A stretch of DNA of 16,490 nucleotides, taken from the NCBI GenBank assembly GCA_025450555.1, contig JANWHF010000275.1:1-16490 (forward strand), in the 5' to 3' direction. The stretch comes from Tepidisphaeraceae bacterium (GTDB lineage: Bacteria; Planctomycetota; Phycisphaerae; Tepidisphaerales; Tepidisphaeraceae). Under the pieces are notes generated by a model that saw only the letters and a program-made list of their open reading frames with translations, made no database searches and had not been told where the DNA came from. Below are positions 15,023 through 16,490 of this stretch, piece by piece (the stretch's first letter is position 1; each line of letters opens with the position of its first letter). The position numbers and the translations under genes were made by a program.

Positions 15023-15988
15023 TTACGCCAGCGCCTCACGACAATAATCGACGCATTTCTTCACTTCGGCCACCGGATTCGACCCCTTGGGAATTTCATA
15101 TTCCAGCTCGATGTCCGCGTAGATCGGCCACTTTTCCTTCTTCAAAAGCTGCAAGACCTGCTTGATCGGCACCTGTCCCTGCCCCCAGGGCGGGGTGCCG
15201 CCGTCGGCGGTGCGGTCCTTGAGATGCAGGCTGAAGATCTTCGAGTGGTATTTCTCGATCACTGGGATCGGCGATTTGCCATGCGTCCCGGCCACGTAAT
15301 GGCCGATGTCCAGATTGAAGGCTATATGGTCTCCCATGGAAAAGAGCGGATCGACCGTACCGATCTGCGGGTAGTTGGTCGTGTGATTGTGGAACGCCAC
15401 CCAGATGCCATGCTTGTCGGCAAAGGGCGCGAGGCGCTTGGCCATCGCGTCGTTGCGCTCCGTGGTGATGGCCTTGCAGCCCAGCGCCTTGGCGATCTCG
15501 AAATTGAAATCGATCTCCTCGTCGCTCCGCCCGAACGGAAACTTATGGGCGTGAATATTTACGCCCGCATCGTTGTACATCTTGCGAATCTGCTCGCACT
15601 TTTTCAGTTGCGATGCGCGCCGCTTGGCCAGTTCTTGGGCGCTGGGTTGCTCGGCATTTCCACCATTCCCGCCACGCCGTCCGCGCCCGCCGCCGGTGAT
15701 TCCCGCGAAGGATCGGATCGGGCCGTCCATCAATTCCGTCTCGCTCAGGCCGTCCTTCAGCAGGCATTCCAGCGTGTACTCCGCCGTGCTGATCCCGCCG
15801 CGATAGCTGTAGGTGATCGCGCCGATCTTCACGCCATCGATGTCCGAATTGGGCCGAGGCAGCGCCGCATCCGCCGCAAAGGTCAGCGCGCCTCTGGAGT
15901 CCAGCAGCGCGACTGCTCCCGCGGCCGCCGCTCCGCCCAAAAATCCACGCCGGCTCAGAGGTCGATTGATGTTCGTTGGGTTGCTCAT
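15023..15988 (-). CDS. Tat-exported sugar phosphate isomerase/epimerase-like TIM barrel
   Basis: The 321-residue protein starts with a twin-arginine signal (LSRRGFLGGAAAAGAVALL, Arg13-Arg14), so it should be exported folded, probably with its metal bound. The mature part is a xylose-isomerase-like TIM barrel of the sugar phosphate isomerase/epimerase family. Likely metal or substrate residues are E177 (TTERND), H200/H202 (FHNHTTNY), D227 and H230 (NLDIGHY), H255 (LHLKDR) and E294 (ADIELEYE). A Gly/Arg-rich insertion (GGGRGRRGGNGG, about 99-111) interrupts the barrel between early strands. The ATG at 15988 is preceded by GCAGGA seven bases upstream. An in-frame ATG at 16102 adds 38 residues ahead of the Tat signal and is unlikely. 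Isomerisation or epimerisation of a sugar or inositol derivative is the family role; the substrate is unknown. It converges with the PAS-GAF-receiver gene. Confidence 0.91.
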   Translation of the reverse strand: MSNPTNINRPLSRRGFLGGAAAAGAVALLDSRGALTFAADAALPRPNSDIDGVKIGAITYSYRGGISTAEYTLECLLKDGLSETELMDGPIRSFAGITGGGRGRRGGNGGNAEQPSAQELAKRRASQLKKCEQIRKMYNDAGVNIHAHKFPFGRSDEEIDFNFEIAKALGCKAITTERNDAMAKRLAPFADKHGIWVAFHNHTTNYPQIGTVDPLFSMGDHIAFNLDIGHYVAGTHGKSPIPVIEKYHSKIFSLHLKDRTADGGTPPWGQGQVPIKQVLQLLKKEKWPIYADIELEYEIPKGSNPVAEVKKCVDYCREALA

Positions 15989-16107
15989 CACTATTCCTGC
16001 AATAGAGAAAACTGCCCCGTCCAATTCCCCCTCTAAAGCTACCTTTGCAGCCGGTGATTGTTTACTCTCGCAAATGTCTCTCGGCATGACATCCTGTCGC
16101 ACGCAAA

Positions 16108-16144
16108 TGCATCATATTGCATCATATTGCATCATATTGCATCA
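16108..16144. repeat. 10-bp tandem repeat, 3.7 copies of ATCATATTGC
   Basis: The unit ATCATATTGC occurs three times exactly at 16111-16140, flanked by TGC on the left and ATCA on the right, making 37 uninterrupted bases of period 10. On the minus strand, which is the coding strand of the isomerase gene starting at 15988, every unit reads GCAATATGAT and so contains TATGAT, a one-mismatch -10 hexamer. The spacing is close to one DNA helical turn. Possible roles are a multi-site operator or a slippage-prone promoter. Confidence 0.92.
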
Positions 16145-16221
16145 CTTTTTCGATGTGTCTTCCGGACTTCCGACAGATTGCCGGACCCGCCCATGCTCCC
16201 GCGCCCACCCTTGTGAAAGGC

Positions 16222-16239
16222 TGGCGGCTGAAGCCGCCA
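16222..16239. repeat. Short palindrome TGGCGGCT-GA-AGCCGCCA
   Basis: Two perfect 8-base arms are separated by GA and flanked by further GC-rich sequence. It resembles the second common class of short REP-like palindromes (GGCGGCT...AGCCGCC) in GC-rich planctomycete-type genomes and is unrelated in sequence to the CACAGCC elements at 6960 and 14960. Only one copy is in the window, so its repeat nature is inferred. Confidence 0.55.
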
Positions 16240-16302
16240 CCCCGGCCGTTGCAACATCCACATTTCGCTCGTCATACCGTCTCCACCGTTAATCCATACA
16301 AA

Positions 16303-16326
16303 TACGCAACACGAATTAGATGCGTA
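16303..16326. promoter_or_regulatory. Possible operator: TACGCA inverted repeat
   Basis: TACGCA (16303-16308) and TGCGTA (16321-16326) are exact reverse complements separated by 12 AT-rich bases. The half-sites are 18 bases apart, consistent with a dimeric regulator reaching over about two helical turns. The match is only six bases per arm, so chance is a real possibility. Confidence 0.2.
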
Positions 16327-16350
16327 CTATACCCTAACATTACGGCGAAC

Positions 16351-16490
16351 TCAAATGTTTATTTTGCAAAATTCCTCGGTTTTCGCGCGAATAGATCTGC
16401 CGAAGCTATTCGGGGCCGCATGGAAACCTGGCGAGGATCCCGCCAACCGAAGCGCTGCGTACGAGAATGCAAAGGCAGGGGACACGCTCG
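16351..16490 (-). CDS. Possible C-terminal part of a minus-strand gene cut by the window edge
   Basis: Reading leftwards from the right edge, a frame is open for 46 residues (beginning SVSPAFAFSYAALRLAGSS) and stops with TGA at 16353-16351. I recognise no family. The other two minus-strand frames also stay open for 27 residues or more, so this is weak support, and the stretch may be non-coding or a repeat boundary. Confidence 0.15.
   Translation of the reverse strand, partial: SVSPAFAFSYAALRLAGSSPGFHAAPNSFGRSIRAKTEEFCKINI

Larger units (their letters stand above)
15989..16490. other. Long non-coding upstream region of the isomerase gene
   Basis: No confident gene is seen in these 500 bases. 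The region holds a 10-bp tandem repeat (16108-16144), a GGCGGCT palindrome (16222-16239), a 6-bp inverted repeat in AT-rich sequence (16303-16326) and, from 16351 to the right edge, a minus-strand frame that stays open. The AT-rich part (about 16285-16375) contrasts with the surrounding GC-rich DNA, as promoter regions often do. Confidence 0.6.

Noticed and set aside
13387..15039. 550-residue open frame on the minus strand
   Set aside because: It lies antisense to the PAS-GAF-receiver gene, whose domains and motifs are clear. The GC-rich third positions of that gene keep the opposite frame open. The translation is low in recognisable motifs.
15989..16102. N-terminal extension of the isomerase-like protein to ATG 16102
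   Set aside because: It would place 38 residues ahead of the twin-arginine signal. The ATG at 15988 has its own SD and gives a normal Tat signal.
16108..16144. CRISPR-like array
   Set aside because: The repeat unit is only 10 bases with no spacers, so it is a simple tandem repeat. No cas genes are present.
16420..16490. Plus-strand ORF starting at ATG 16420 and running off the edge
   Set aside because: It gives only 23 codons, no SD and a composition (many Arg, Cys, Trp) unlike the genes in the window.

Overview
The window looks like a chromosomal segment of a moderately GC-rich, Gram-negative-type environmental bacterium, most likely a planctomycete of the Phycisphaerae type. This is an inference from gene content: a membrane protein joining a zinc ribbon, a prenyltransferase-like toroid and DUF4159 domains; Tat-exported sugar-isomerase-like TIM barrels; REP-like repeats with the core CACAGCCTTCCAGGCTGTG; and many genes lacking a clear Shine-Dalgarno (SD). 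No rRNA, tRNA, CRISPR array, phage gene or transposase was seen.

Layout. Bases 1-440 hold no confident gene, only a possible tail of an upstream CDS, an SD-containing hairpin and two very small ORFs. recX (441-1112) converges on a small Arg/Glu-rich repeat protein (1122-1577, minus). A three-gene set follows on the plus strand: a short DUF1190-like lipoprotein, a glutathionylspermidine-synthase-like ATP-grasp enzyme, and a DUF350 membrane protein. It resembles the yjfL-yjfM-yjfC / ygiB-ygiC gene sets of enterobacteria. Next comes a three-gene cluster (3701-8925): two ABC exporter half-transporters with a secreted glycoside-hydrolase-like protein between them. The deviant motifs of the two ABC proteins are complementary, so they should form a heterodimer with one degenerate ATP site. 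A REP-like element sits inside this cluster, just before the second ABC gene.

Then come a 999-residue zinc-ribbon/TM/toroid/tandem-DUF4159 protein (9020-12019), hemC for tetrapyrrole synthesis (12073-13035), and a PAS-GAF-receiver protein whose kinase core is missing (13222-14910). After a second REP-like element, a Tat-exported sugar phosphate isomerase/epimerase-like protein (15023-15988) lies on the minus strand. Its upstream region (15989-16490) carries a 10-bp tandem repeat, a third palindromic repeat of another type and an AT-rich stretch.

The strongest observations are the split heterodimeric ABC exporter with an embedded secreted hydrolase, the miniaturised DUF1190/ATP-grasp/DUF350 set, the receiver protein with an apparently fossil histidine-kinase dimerisation segment, and the 10-bp tandem repeat ahead of the isomerase gene. 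No completely novel defence or mobile system was recognised.
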